The notes: generated by a model from the letters alone, not told the origin. A DNA stretch of 64,000 bases from Confluentibacter citreus (GCF_002807055.1 NZ_NIXN01000005.1:209146-273145); one strand, 5' to 3'; counted from the first letter of the stretch, positions 27,312-36,554 are shown. Translations and numbers: made by a program.

Positions 27312-27329
27312 CATAAACCGAAAAAAATC

Positions 27330-27617
27330 ATGGGACTTTTAAAATTGCGTAAAAATAAAAAATTTAGTTACACACCTCGTTATTTTGATGATAAAGGAGA
27401 AGGTAGCCCATTTGAAATCAAACATAAATTTGATGATTACAGAAAAACGGTTGGGAGTAACAACGGACTGAAAACAAAATTCACTAATGCTATAGATGAT
27501 TTTAAGACAAATCCAGATAAAGAAGCCAATAAACGTATATTGATCATTGCTGCAATACTGCTTCTTATATGTCTTTTTATCATCGGATTCGATTTATCCA
27601 TTTTCTTTTCAAAGTAA
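27330..27617 (+). CDS. Small tail-anchored membrane protein between ribH and mutL
   Basis: 95 residues: the same N-terminal RKNKKFSYTPRYF motif as the preceding gene, an acidic/basic linker and a C-terminal membrane helix (RILIIAAILLLICLFIIGFDL). It starts with ATG 18 bp after its paralogue and ends 3 bp before mutL, so it is probably co-transcribed with mutL. Function unknown; the cytoplasmic N-terminus carries most of the charge. Confidence 0.75.
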   Translation: MGLLKLRKNKKFSYTPRYFDDKGEGSPFEIKHKFDDYRKTVGSNNGLKTKFTNAIDDFKTNPDKEANKRILIIAAILLLICLFIIGFDLSIFFSK

Positions 27618-27620
27618 TTC

Positions 27621-29471
27621 ATGGCAGACATTATACAGCTTTTACCAGATCATGTGGCTAATCAAATTGCTGCTGGAGAAGTTGTTCAACGTCCGTCCTC
27701 AGTTGTCAAGGAACTTTTGGAAAATGCCATTGATGCCGAAGCAACTATCATAAAACTGATTATAAAAGATGCCGGTAAAACCCTTGTTCAGGTCATAGAC
27801 AATGGAAAAGGCATGAGCACCACCGATGCCCGACTTAGTTTTGAGCGTCACGCCACCTCTAAAATCCGGACCGCCGACGATTTATTTCAACTCCATACCA
27901 AAGGGTTTCGTGGGGAAGCATTGGCGAGTATCGCAGCCATTGCCCATGTAGAGTTAAAAACCAAGCAAGAGCATGATGACGTTGGTAATGCCATTATTAT
28001 AGAAGGAAGCACGATTGTTTCCCAAGATGTTGTGGTGACTCCAAAAGGAACATCCATTTCGGTAAAGAATTTATTTTTTAATATTCCGGCACGTCGCAAT
28101 TTTTTAAAATCCAATGCTGTGGAATTGCGTCATATTATTGATGAATTTCATCGTGTGGCATTGGCGCATCCTAATATTTCATTTTCATTTTACAATAATG
28201 GAAGCGATGTTTTTAACCTCCCAACGGGTAATTATAGGCAGCGTATTGTTGCTATTTTCGGAAGCAAAACTAACGAAAAACTGGTGCCTGTTGAAGAGAC
28301 TACAGAGGTTTTAAAAATAGCGGGATTTGTGTGCAAACCTGAATTTTCTAAAAAAACCCGAGGAGAACAATATTTTTTTGTAAACGATAGGTTTATAAAG
28401 AGCGGTTATTTAAACCATGCTATTTCGTCTGCTTTTGATGGTTTATTGAAAAGCGGTTTGTACCCAAGTTATTTTTTATATTTAACTGTAAACCCCCAAA
28501 CGATTGATATAAACATCCATCCCACAAAAACAGAGATTAAATTTGATGATGAGCATACCTTGTATGCGTTATTACGTTCGGCTGTGAAACATAGCTTAGG
28601 ACAATTTAATATTGCACCGGTACTTGATTTTGAGCGCGACCCCAATTTAGATACACCCTATGATTACAATAAAATAGAGGCTAATAATCCTGTTATTGAA
28701 GTCGATAGAAGTTTTAATCCATTTAAAGAAACTTATAACTCAGGAAAGCAAACGACCGCATTTAAAACCCAAACCTTAACCAATTGGGATAGCTTGTATG
28801 TCGGATTAGAATCTAAAGGAAACGATTTTAGAAAAGAATTTAGTGAAGTTCATTTTGAAAGTGAGGAATCCACGGAATCTATTTTCGGTACTACTTCACA
28901 AGCAGAATATGTGCAAACTACGTATCAACTGCATAATAAATACATCGTTAGCACTATTAAATCTGGGATGCTTATTTTGGATCAATACAGGGCGCACCAA
29001 CGCATTTTGTATGAAGATTTTCTTAAATGCATGACCATAAAAGAAGGGATGAGCCAACAATTATTATTTCCGCTAGAACTTCATTTTTCAACAACAGATA
29101 TAGAAATCATTAAACAGTTAAAGCAAGATTTGGAACACGCAGGGTTTGTGTTTTCAAACATTCATAATGAGATTGTTGAAATTATGGGGTTGCCCGTAAA
29201 TATTCCAGAACAGGATGTGCGTAATATTTTAGAGTATTTAATAAGCGATGTAGAGAATGAGGTGCCAAATAGTAACTTTAGCGCCACCGATTTACTGGCA
29301 AAATCCATGGCAAAAAGTTTAGCCATTAAAAGAGGGCAATCCCTTAAAAAAGATGAACAAGAACATTTGGTAAATAGTTTGTTTGCTTGCAAAGAACCTA
29401 ATGTGTCACCCAATAATAAAGTAACGTTTATAACTATGAGCGTTGATGAATTGGATAAAAAATTTATATAA
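27621..29471 (+). CDS. mutL: DNA mismatch repair protein MutL
   Basis: 616 residues. The GHKL ATPase domain has NQIAAGEVVQRPSSVVKELL, ENAIDAEAT, DNGKGM, FERHATSKI and TKGFRGEALASI. A transducer domain follows (about 215-330), then a low-complexity linker and the C-terminal dimerisation domain (about 430-616). Where MutL endonucleases have DQHA(X)2E(X)4E this protein reads DQYRAHQRILYE, so several metal-binding positions differ. The gene is intact otherwise. Confidence 0.96.
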   Translation: MADIIQLLPDHVANQIAAGEVVQRPSSVVKELLENAIDAEATIIKLIIKDAGKTLVQVIDNGKGMSTTDARLSFERHATSKIRTADDLFQLHTKGFRGEALASIAAIAHVELKTKQEHDDVGNAIIIEGSTIVSQDVVVTPKGTSISVKNLFFNIPARRNFLKSNAVELRHIIDEFHRVALAHPNISFSFYNNGSDVFNLPTGNYRQRIVAIFGSKTNEKLVPVEETTEVLKIAGFVCKPEFSKKTRGEQYFFVNDRFIKSGYLNHAISSAFDGLLKSGLYPSYFLYLTVNPQTIDINIHPTKTEIKFDDEHTLYALLRSAVKHSLGQFNIAPVLDFERDPNLDTPYDYNKIEANNPVIEVDRSFNPFKETYNSGKQTTAFKTQTLTNWDSLYVGLESKGNDFRKEFSEVHFESEESTESIFGTTSQAEYVQTTYQLHNKYIVSTIKSGMLILDQYRAHQRILYEDFLKCMTIKEGMSQQLLFPLELHFSTTDIEIIKQLKQDLEHAGFVFSNIHNEIVEIMGLPVNIPEQDVRNILEYLISDVENEVPNSNFSATDLLAKSMAKSLAIKRGQSLKKDEQEHLVNSLFACKEPNVSPNNKVTFITMSVDELDKKFI

Positions 29472-29494
29472 TTTAAAGTAATTTTTAATTATTT

Positions 29495-29526
29495 GTCACC
29501 TTGAGCGCAGTCGAAAGGTCTTTTTT
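29495..29526. repeat. Short interspersed repeat fragment
   Basis: GTCACCTTGAGCGCAGTCGA followed by AAGGTC and a T-run, a sequence that I recognise as a frequent intergenic word in flavobacterial genomes. It lies between mutL and the first rhomboid gene; the T-run may help end the mutL transcript. Confidence 0.4.
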
Positions 29527-29560
29527 AATTTGATTACTTAATAAAGGAAAGATTATAATT

Positions 29561-30310
29561 ATGATGAGGATTTCAGATACCGTGAAACATTTAATAATCA
29601 TTAATGTGATTATGTTTATTGGCACGTTAACCATTGGTCAAGGCGTTTTGTTTACAGATTGGTTTGCCATGTATTTTCCGCAAAACGAAGCATTTAAACC
29701 TTGGCAAATCATCACCCATATGTTTATGCATGGCGGTGTTATGCATCTGTTTTTCAATATGTTTGCCTTATGGATGTTTGGTTCTGCGGTAGAGTATTAT
29801 CTTGGAAGCAAACGATTTTTATTTCTTTATATATCAGCGGGGTTAGGAGCTGTTGCGCTCCAAGTTGGCTATTATTATATGGAATTTTTACCAGCGTATA
29901 ATAACTTAATCAATTCTGGATTAACGTCGGACCAGATTTCACAAATGTTATCGACTAATAAAGTGCTGCAAGGGGTTAGTCAATCCCAATTATCTGAACT
30001 TCAACAAATATTCCCCATTTTTAATGCGTCTATGGTAGGAGCTTCCGGTTGTATTATGGGGGTTATGGCAGCTTTTGCCATGATGAATCCAAATGCAGAA
30101 CTCATGCTTATTTTCTTGCCTATTCCCATAAAAGCCAAGTATTTTATTCCAGGTATTATTATTTTGGATTTAATTTCTGGTGTAACAGGTCAATCGTTTT
30201 TCAGTCCGAGCAATACGGCTTATATGGCACACGTTGGTGGTGCAGTCGCAGGGTTTTTAATTATGTGGTATTGGAAAAAAAATCAATTTAATAACAATCG
30301 CTGGAATTAA
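29561..30310 (+). CDS. Rhomboid family intramembrane serine protease (1)
   Basis: 249 residues, about six to seven membrane helices. The catalytic serine is in MVGASGCIMGVMAAF (GxSG, about residue 165), the histidine in AYMAHVGGAVAGF (about 225), and the L1-loop motif HMFMHGGVMHLFFNMFALWMFG is present. It cleaves single-pass membrane proteins within the bilayer. The second rhomboid gene starts 2 bp after its stop. Confidence 0.93.
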   Translation: MMRISDTVKHLIIINVIMFIGTLTIGQGVLFTDWFAMYFPQNEAFKPWQIITHMFMHGGVMHLFFNMFALWMFGSAVEYYLGSKRFLFLYISAGLGAVALQVGYYYMEFLPAYNNLINSGLTSDQISQMLSTNKVLQGVSQSQLSELQQIFPIFNASMVGASGCIMGVMAAFAMMNPNAELMLIFLPIPIKAKYFIPGIIILDLISGVTGQSFFSPSNTAYMAHVGGAVAGFLIMWYWKKNQFNNNRWN

Positions 30311-30312
30311 AA

Positions 30313-31182
30313 ATGACATCCCTCTCTCAAGATATAAAGACTAGGTTGGCACGTTTGAACGTGTTGGAAAAAATCATTGTTATTAATGTCGTTATTTTCC
30401 TTTTTGGTTTTGTATTATCCCTGATACTAGGATATTCACATGGCGTTAGTTTAAGTTGGTTAGAATTACCGAGTGATTTTGAAACATTTATTCTAAAACC
30501 TTGGTCTCTCATTACCTATGCATTTGCACATTACGATTTTTTCCACATCCTTTTTAATATGCTGTGGCTGTATGTTATAGGGCAATGGTTTCTCAGTTTG
30601 TTTAATCCGAAACTCGCATTAAACGTCTATTTTTTAGGAGCTATTAGTGGTGGACTCTTATTTATGATTTGTTATAATCTATTTCCTAGTTTATTGACAA
30701 CATCCAGTTTGGTGGGTGCCTCAGCGTCAGTGAGGGCTTTGCTTATCTTTCTTTGTGCTTACATGCCTAATAAAGACCTCCAATTTTTTACATTCAATCT
30801 TAAATTGTGGTACATTGGTCTGGCAATTGTAGTTATTGATGTTATTGGGCTTTTCGGACTCAATACAGGTGGTAATTTGGCCCATCTAGGTGGGGCGGTA
30901 CTTGGTTATGTATATGCAAAGCAATTTTCTAAAGGACACGATATAGGTAAAGGATTTGGAAAATTTATGGATGCCATTGTTGATTTTTTTAGTTTTTCAA
31001 AAAAATCGCCATTAAAAACCGTCCATAAAAATAAAAGTAAAGTCGGTGGTTATACTAAAGCCGATTTTAATCAGTTTAATCATCAGAAAAAGATTGATGT
31101 TATTTTAGATAAAATTAGTAAAAGTGGTTATGATAGTTTAACTGCTGAAGAAAAGGAATTTTTATTTAGAGCTGGGAAATAG
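30313..31182 (+). CDS. Rhomboid family protein (2) with C-terminal DUF6576-like tail
   Basis: 289 residues. Six membrane helices with LITYAFAHYDFFHILFNMLWLYVIG, catalytic serine in LVGASASVRALLIF (about 137) and histidine in NLAHLGGAVLGYVY (about 195). GxSA replaces GxSG around the serine. The C-terminal cytosolic tail (about 245-289) ends in KIDVILDKISKSGYDSLTAEEKEFLFRAG, a DUF6576-type helical motif. Co-transcribed with rhomboid 1 and probably with the following EEP gene (9 bp). Confidence 0.88.
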   Translation: MTSLSQDIKTRLARLNVLEKIIVINVVIFLFGFVLSLILGYSHGVSLSWLELPSDFETFILKPWSLITYAFAHYDFFHILFNMLWLYVIGQWFLSLFNPKLALNVYFLGAISGGLLFMICYNLFPSLLTTSSLVGASASVRALLIFLCAYMPNKDLQFFTFNLKLWYIGLAIVVIDVIGLFGLNTGGNLAHLGGAVLGYVYAKQFSKGHDIGKGFGKFMDAIVDFFSFSKKSPLKTVHKNKSKVGGYTKADFNQFNHQKKIDVILDKISKSGYDSLTAEEKEFLFRAGK

Positions 31183-31191
31183 ATTATAAAG

Positions 31192-32217
31192 ATGAAAAAA
31201 CTAAGCCTCATTGATAAAATCATGTTTGTTTTTAATATCATTGTGGCTACTTTACTGCTATTATCTTACATATTACCGTATTTGCCCCCAAAAGCTTTTT
31301 TTGTACTTTCTGTACTTAGTTTGGGTGTTTCAGTTCTTATTTTAATCAATGTGCTGTTTTTCCTGTATTGGTTGTTCAAATTAAAAAGCCAACTCTTAGT
31401 ATCCTTAACGGTTCTTGGAATTGGTTACATTATGTATGATTCTTTATATAAATTTTCATCCTCTAAGAATATTGAGAATGCCAATAATATTAAAGTGATG
31501 AATTATAATGTTAGGCTGTTTAATTTATATGATTGGATTTCCGAAGATAGCATAGATGCTAAAATACTGGATTTTATAAAAAAGGAGTCACCAGATATTT
31601 TAAATATCCAGGATTATCATCCCAATCCTGATATGGATTTTTCTTTTTTCAAATACAAGTATGAAAAGCTTTCTGGAAAAAAATTAAAAAGTGGTCAGGT
31701 AATTTTTTCTCAATATCCCATCATAAACTCGGGGTCTTTAGAGTTTCCCAATACGGCTAATAATGCGATATTTGCCGATGTTGTAAAAGGTAAGGATACG
31801 ATTAGGATTTACAACATCCATCTTCAATCTTTAAAAATTGATACCAATGTTGAAAAGCTAAAACAAGAGAACACCTCGCATCTTTTTAACCGTGTGGGGT
31901 CAACGTTTAAGATGCAACAAGCGCAAACAGAACTTTTTTTAGAGCATAAGAAACAGTGCAAATACAAAATGATTATTACGGGCGATTTTAATAATACGGC
32001 TTATTCATATGTTTATAGACGTATTAAAGGCGATTTAAACGATACCTTTATTGAAGGGGGTAATGGTTTTGGACGTACATATGATTTCAAATTTTTCCCT
32101 GTACGAATTGATTTTATGCTTGCCGATGAGGCTTTTGCTGTAAATGGGTTTAAGACTTATAATGAGCGTTATTCCGATCATTATCCCATTATGACTAAGC
32201 TTAGTTTGGAGGAGTAA
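31192..32217 (+). CDS. Endonuclease/exonuclease/phosphatase family membrane protein
   Basis: 341 residues. Two or three N-terminal membrane helices (about 10-85) precede a soluble EEP domain: MNYNVRLFN, ILNIQDYHP (the usual QE pair reads QD), IYNIHLQS, ITGDFNNTAYS, RIDFMLADE and YSDHYPI. This fold covers nucleases, sphingomyelinases and inositol phosphatases. The active site should face the periplasm or cytoplasm depending on helix number, which I cannot fix. Third gene after two rhomboids. Confidence 0.88.
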   Translation: MKKLSLIDKIMFVFNIIVATLLLLSYILPYLPPKAFFVLSVLSLGVSVLILINVLFFLYWLFKLKSQLLVSLTVLGIGYIMYDSLYKFSSSKNIENANNIKVMNYNVRLFNLYDWISEDSIDAKILDFIKKESPDILNIQDYHPNPDMDFSFFKYKYEKLSGKKLKSGQVIFSQYPIINSGSLEFPNTANNAIFADVVKGKDTIRIYNIHLQSLKIDTNVEKLKQENTSHLFNRVGSTFKMQQAQTELFLEHKKQCKYKMIITGDFNNTAYSYVYRRIKGDLNDTFIEGGNGFGRTYDFKFFPVRIDFMLADEAFAVNGFKTYNERYSDHYPIMTKLSLEE

Positions 32218-32224
32218 TCGCTTT

Positions 32225-32533
32225 TTACATAAACGAACAATCCACCACATCGGCTATCATATGAATCACCAATCCCAAAGCCACTAATCTAGATTTTTTC
32301 GGAATTAAAAGACATACATAAAACGTCATAGCAAAATAAGAGTGGAGTGGGTGAAAACCAATACTGCATCTATTCGGGTCAAAAATGGGGGTTGCTAATA
32401 AGTGGTCCAAATCAATCAAAATACCAGCCAACATCACTAAAAAAGCATATTTCCATTGCGATTTGTACCAAATTAAAGCCACAAAAAGGGGCAACAATAG
32501 ATGGCATCCGTAATGAGCAAAAGTTTGTATCAT
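32225..32533 (-). CDS. DUF6122 family membrane protein
   Basis: 102 residues, three or four hydrophobic segments with HYGCHLLLP, ILIDLDHLLATPIFDPNRCSIGFHPLHS and a late HMIADVVDC. The Asp/His-rich loop LDHLL...FHPLHS resembles metal-dependent membrane hydrolases (YdjM/LexA-binding-like), but it is only classified as DUF6122. Its start overlaps the stop of the WbqC gene by 1 bp, so the two are translationally coupled. Confidence 0.8.
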   Translation of the reverse strand: MIQTFAHYGCHLLLPLFVALIWYKSQWKYAFLVMLAGILIDLDHLLATPIFDPNRCSIGFHPLHSYFAMTFYVCLLIPKKSRLVALGLVIHMIADVVDCSFM

Positions 32534-33156
32534 TATAAAGGTGATATGTTTTGGGATTCTAAATAATTTAAGGTGTTGGGGCCTTCATTAAAAAGTACAT
32601 CCAGAATGCTTAAATTATTTATAAAACCATGCTTTTCTTGAAAGACTTGGTTATACGCTTCAAAAGGTTTTAAACACTCTTTTTTGGCATCTACCAAATA
32701 TCTGTAATCTGTTGCATTTTCAATGTTTTTTTGAAAGACTTTTGTTTTGGATGTGTTTAATTCCAATTGTAAACAATCACAAATCGCTTCAAAACATTTA
32801 AAATTGAAATCTAATATAAAGTCAGCTTTTTCTTGAAATAGTGGTTGAAGCTCATCTTCATAATATTCGAAAAAAGGAGATGTTCTGTAGGCAGACAGTA
32901 ACGATTTCCAATGCTGGTCTTGCCATTTTTCTGTATTGAATATTTTAACATCTTTATATTTCTGTCGGTCCTTTTGAGTGTGAATAACGGGAATATTTAA
33001 AGCTAGCTTTCCGTTGGCTCCATATATATAAGTACGGTTTCTGAGTGTTTGCTTCAAAAAATTATCTTCAACTTCAAAGATGACTTTATCTGCATTTGCC
33101 ATCGCGACAAAATGGGAGATATTTGGAAAATATGTTGGATGTAATATAATGCTCAT
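32533..33156 (-). CDS. WbqC family protein
   Basis: 207 residues. The N-terminus ILHPTYFPNISHFVAMANADKVIFEVEDNFLKQTLRNRTYI follows the WbqC pattern (H-P-x-Y-x-P start, catalytic-looking arginine/histidine positions). WbqC-like proteins occur in O-antigen and glycan loci as putative transferases or cyclases; the reaction is not certain. Here the gene is part of a minus-strand run between a four-helix-bundle gene and DUF6122. Confidence 0.82.
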   Translation of the reverse strand: MSIILHPTYFPNISHFVAMANADKVIFEVEDNFLKQTLRNRTYIYGANGKLALNIPVIHTQKDRQKYKDVKIFNTEKWQDQHWKSLLSAYRTSPFFEYYEDELQPLFQEKADFILDFNFKCFEAICDCLQLELNTSKTKVFQKNIENATDYRYLVDAKKECLKPFEAYNQVFQEKHGFINNLSILDVLFNEGPNTLNYLESQNISPL

Positions 33157-33168
33157 TTGTTGATGCGT

Positions 33169-33540
33169 TTATTCGTTTATTTGATGAGAGTTTCTCAACG
33201 CATTCAACTTATTAGTTATACTTTCAATTTGTTCTCTTAAAGCAGTATATTCTTTTAAATTAATAAAATCTAGTTCGTAAGAAATTATAATTTGATTTAA
33301 AACTTCAAAAGCAGAGCTAAAAGCCATTATTGTGAAATGGGCTTTATCTTTATTGGTTTTTCTAGCAGAACCTTCAGCTATGTTTGAACAAATAGAAATA
33401 GAAGCTCTTCTTAATTGAGAAGTTAATCCAAATTTTTCGTCAGGTGAAAATTTACTGGTAATTGTATAAATATCTTTTGAAAGCTTTTTTACTTCAACCC
33501 AAACTTCTAATTTTTCAAAACTATAAGTGTACATTTTCAA
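33169..33540 (-). CDS. Four-helix-bundle protein (23S rRNA intervening-sequence family)
   Basis: 123 residues. SFEKLEVWVEVKKLSKDIYTITSKFSPDEKFGLTSQLRRASISICSNIAEGSAR is the diagnostic start of this family, first noticed in spirochaete 23S rRNA insertions and now frequent in Bacteroidota as a stand-alone protein, often mobile. The function is unknown; the structure is a pentameric four-helix bundle in known cases. It sits between genes of the lepB-wbqC run, flanked by CAACAAATAAACAAATC-type simple repeats, which suggests insertion. Confidence 0.88.
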   Translation of the reverse strand: MKMYTYSFEKLEVWVEVKKLSKDIYTITSKFSPDEKFGLTSQLRRASISICSNIAEGSARKTNKDKAHFTIMAFSSAFEVLNQIIISYELDFINLKEYTALREQIESITNKLNALRNSHQINE

Positions 33541-33568
33541 TCGTTATATCAACAAATAAACAAATCAA

Positions 33569-35155
33569 CTATTTCTTTCTAGCTCTCCATTTATTGAAAC
33601 CAATAAAACCAATTAGCACTACCAAGAAAGGTATGAAAAAAGAAATTGGTTTTCCGCTACCATTAACGGTTGTAAACATGCGTTCCCAACGAATTTTATT
33701 AAAGAATCCTTGTCCGAAACTATTCCAACTCATCCAGATAAATACAGGTTTACCAACGACGTGGGTAAATGGTACTAATCCCCAAGCTCTAGCATCTAAG
33801 GAGTTGTGGCGATTGTCTCCCATCATCCAATAGTAATCATACTTAAAGGTATACGTGTTTGCCGCCTTACCATTAATATAAATTTGGTGTCCTTTTACTT
33901 CCAAGGTATTCCCTTCATATTCAGAAATGGCACGTTTGTAAAGTGGTAATACTTTTAAATTAATGTTGATGGTTTTTCCAGCTTCGGGGATGTATAAAGG
34001 GCCAAAAAAATCATTGTTCCAATTATATTGTGAGTTGTGAGGAAAAATGCTTGGGTCTCTTTCACCTTGTTCTTGTATGTTAGGCGTAATGCTAACGACG
34101 TTAGGATTGTTTTTGAAATTTTTTAATGCCTCATCTGAAATGGCTGAAAAGAAATACATGTTATTAGAGTTTGGAATAATGCCAAATCTATCTGTAATAT
34201 CATATCTATTAGCCATAAACATAGGGTCGAACTTATTTGTTTTTGGTTGGACATAATAGCTAAACTGCAAATGTGCTCTATCGGGTAATTCATTCTTTTT
34301 TCCATTGATGTAAACATAGCCCTCTCTAATTTCTAAAGAATCACCGGGAATACCTACACAGCGTTTTACCAAATTGGTTTTTTTATCGATGGGCTTATAA
34401 TAATTTCTATCCGGTTGAAAATCATTCATATCCAGCAGTGTGTCTGCAGGTTGATTAAAAACCACAATATCATTTCTTTTTATTTTTTGGAACCCAGGAA
34501 TTCTTAAATAAGGGAGTTGTAATTTGTTCTTCCAAGAATCACTGCCTTTATGGTCGTCAAATAAATAAGATTTTGCGTTCAATTTAGGAATCGTATCATG
34601 AACCATAGGTGCAGCGACCGTGGTCATTGGTACTCTGGCACCGTAATGGAATTTGCTAACAAATAAAAAGTCGCCCACCAATAAGGATTTTTCTAAAGAC
34701 GATGATGGAATGGTAAAAGGTTGAATGAAATACGTATGTACAATAGTAGCGGCCACGACAGCAAATAAAATAGAACTTGCCCATTCACCAGAACTTGATT
34801 TTGGATGTAAACTTCTGTCTTTTACATGTTCAACATGGGCGAAATAATTCAAATAATAATTGTAAAATCCAAAAGTGATGATGGCTAAAAACGTGTCTAT
34901 AGGTTGGTTTTTACCAAAACTTCTCGCCGTTTCTACCCATATCACGATGAACATAATCAGGTTTACTACGGGTAAGAACATCAAAATAACCCACCACCAT
35001 GGTCTGTTTATTATTTTCATCAATATCACACCATTGTAAACAGGAACAAAAGCTTCCCAAGCTTGTCTGCCCGCTTTTTGGTACAATTTCCAAGTCCCCA
35101 ATCCGTGAATTACTTGAATAATTAAAATAAATATTAACCATTGTGTTAGCGTCAT
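33569..35155 (-). CDS. lepB: Signal peptidase I with N-terminal membrane domain
   Basis: 528 residues, much longer than the E. coli enzyme. The N-terminal about 105 residues form a DUF5684-like membrane domain with three helices. The peptidase starts near 120: IPSSSLEKSLLVGDFLFVSKFHYG carries the nucleophile serine, and KRCVGIPGDSLEI the general-base lysine. An extra periplasmic insertion lies between about 200 and 430, then MMGDNRHNSLDARAWGLVP and a C-terminal membrane helix. It removes signal peptides from exported proteins. dapB follows upstream on the same strand. Confidence 0.95.
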   Translation of the reverse strand: MTLTQWLIFILIIQVIHGLGTWKLYQKAGRQAWEAFVPVYNGVILMKIINRPWWWVILMFLPVVNLIMFIVIWVETARSFGKNQPIDTFLAIITFGFYNYYLNYFAHVEHVKDRSLHPKSSSGEWASSILFAVVAATIVHTYFIQPFTIPSSSLEKSLLVGDFLFVSKFHYGARVPMTTVAAPMVHDTIPKLNAKSYLFDDHKGSDSWKNKLQLPYLRIPGFQKIKRNDIVVFNQPADTLLDMNDFQPDRNYYKPIDKKTNLVKRCVGIPGDSLEIREGYVYINGKKNELPDRAHLQFSYYVQPKTNKFDPMFMANRYDITDRFGIIPNSNNMYFFSAISDEALKNFKNNPNVVSITPNIQEQGERDPSIFPHNSQYNWNNDFFGPLYIPEAGKTININLKVLPLYKRAISEYEGNTLEVKGHQIYINGKAANTYTFKYDYYWMMGDNRHNSLDARAWGLVPFTHVVGKPVFIWMSWNSFGQGFFNKIRWERMFTTVNGSGKPISFFIPFLVVLIGFIGFNKWRARKK

Positions 35156-35221
35156 AATCGTAATTTTTAATTTATAAAGTTAGTGCTTGGTTATATAAAC
35201 ATGTTACACGTTTTCAACGGA

Positions 35222-35926
35222 TTAACCAATATTTAACACATCATTCATGGTAAATATTCCTGTTTTACCCACAATCCATTCAGCGGCAATAACAGCACCA
35301 AGCGCAAAGCCACCTCTGTTATGTGCCATGTGTTCGATAGTAATCGTGTCCACATCACTTTCATAAGTGACCGTATGGGTTCCGGGAACATCTTCTATTC
35401 GCTTTGCAATGATAGGAATTGTTGTGTCATTTCCTTCATGCAATGCCCAATTTTTATAAGTACTGTGTTTGGCAATAATATCGTTGGCAAGAGAAATAGC
35501 CGTTCCGCTAGGGGCATCCAACTTTTTTGTATGATGAATTTCTTCTAAAGATATGTTGTATTGTTTTAGATTGCTCATCATTTTGGCAAGCACTTTGTTA
35601 AGCTCGAAAAATATATTCACACCCAAACTATAGTTTGAAGCATAAATAAAAGCGCCTTTTTTTTCTTTGCAAAGGGCGATTGCTTTATCGTAATCATGTA
35701 ACCAACCAGTAGTTCCAGAAATAACGGGAATTTGATGGTTTAAACACATGGAAATATTATTGAAGGCTACATCTGGAATACTAAAATCTATGGCTACATC
35801 GGCTTTTGTAATATCGTAGGCCGTATCGTCTTTATCAACTTTTAAAACAATCGTATGTCCGCGTTTTATAGCAATTTGCTCGATGGTTTGTCCCATTCTT
35901 CCGTATCCTAGTAAAGCTATTTTCAT
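35222..35926 (-). CDS. dapB: 4-hydroxy-tetrahydrodipicolinate reductase
   Basis: 234 residues. N-terminal Rossmann motif GYGRMGQTIEQIA, VISGTTGW, and the diagnostic catalytic sequence EIHHTKKLDAPSGTAISLA (about 152-170), with HNRGGFALGAVIAAEWI near the end. It reduces the DapA product in lysine and diaminopimelate synthesis. The protein is at the short end of the family, as usual in Bacteroidota. It lies 7 bp after the DUF5683 gene in the par-lep operon. Confidence 0.96.
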   Translation of the reverse strand: MKIALLGYGRMGQTIEQIAIKRGHTIVLKVDKDDTAYDITKADVAIDFSIPDVAFNNISMCLNHQIPVISGTTGWLHDYDKAIALCKEKKGAFIYASNYSLGVNIFFELNKVLAKMMSNLKQYNISLEEIHHTKKLDAPSGTAISLANDIIAKHSTYKNWALHEGNDTTIPIIAKRIEDVPGTHTVTYESDVDTITIEHMAHNRGGFALGAVIAAEWIVGKTGIFTMNDVLNIG

Positions 35927-35933
35927 TTCTTTT

Positions 35934-36554
35934 TTAAAATTTAAAATTTAAGGTGAGTCCGGTCTGACCTTTTCCATCTATTTCATTTAATTGGTAATGC
36001 GGCGTTAAAGTCAGATTTTCATCAATATTATATTGCATTAAATGGGCATCAACGTTCGCATCGATAATATTCAATGCATATAGGCCAACAGTAATTAAAA
36101 TGGATAGGTCTTTGTTCCTTCTATAAAATTGTTGCCCACGCTCTAAACCTTCGGTGGTAACTCTCGGATCTTGTAATTGATTACCATTGGCATCAAAATA
36201 AAATTCATCATTTTTAAAACCAGCCAACCTGCTTTTGTAAGCATCTCGGTACCTGTTGTATTCTTTATTATTGGTTGTGTAAAAATAAACACCTGTACCT
36301 ATAGCACCCAATACAATAGGTATTTTCCAATATTTTTTATTGTAAGCTTGTCCTAAGCCAGGCAATAAGGCTGAATAAAAAGCAGCTCTTGCAGGCGCTA
36401 AGGCGTCTATGGGTTTGCTAATGACTATGGTGGAATCTATAATGACTTCTTTTGGCAGATTTATTTTTGTTGAATCCTTTTCTTGAGCTATCAATGAAAA
36501 ACAAAACAAACATGAAAACACACAAACTGCCAGACATTTATTTAGCACCTTCAA
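35934..36554 (-). CDS. DUF5683 domain protein, exported
   Basis: 206 residues with a signal peptide (about 1-23, ending LIAQ). The DUF5683 core has PARAAFYSALLPGLGQAYNKKYWKIPIVLGAIGTGVYFY and a following NKEYNRYRDAYKSRL. The function is unknown; the fold has two or three membrane or membrane-associated helices and an outer-membrane-like C-terminus ending LTLNFKF. Overlaps parB by 17 bp, so it is translated from the parAB mRNA. Confidence 0.87.
   Translation of the reverse strand: MKVLNKCLAVCVFSCLFCFSLIAQEKDSTKINLPKEVIIDSTIVISKPIDALAPARAAFYSALLPGLGQAYNKKYWKIPIVLGAIGTGVYFYTTNNKEYNRYRDAYKSRLAGFKNDEFYFDANGNQLQDPRVTTEGLERGQQFYRRNKDLSILITVGLYALNIIDANVDAHLMQYNIDENLTLTPHYQLNEIDGKGQTGLTLNFKF

Noticed and set aside
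27330..27617. Riboflavin synthase subunit beta
   Set aside because: The true lumazine synthase is the preceding ribH; this protein has only a charged region and a membrane helix.
35190..35215. parS site near parAB (TGTTACACGTTTTC)
   Set aside because: It has only a CACG core and too many mismatches to the palindromic parS consensus TGTTTCACGTGAAACA.
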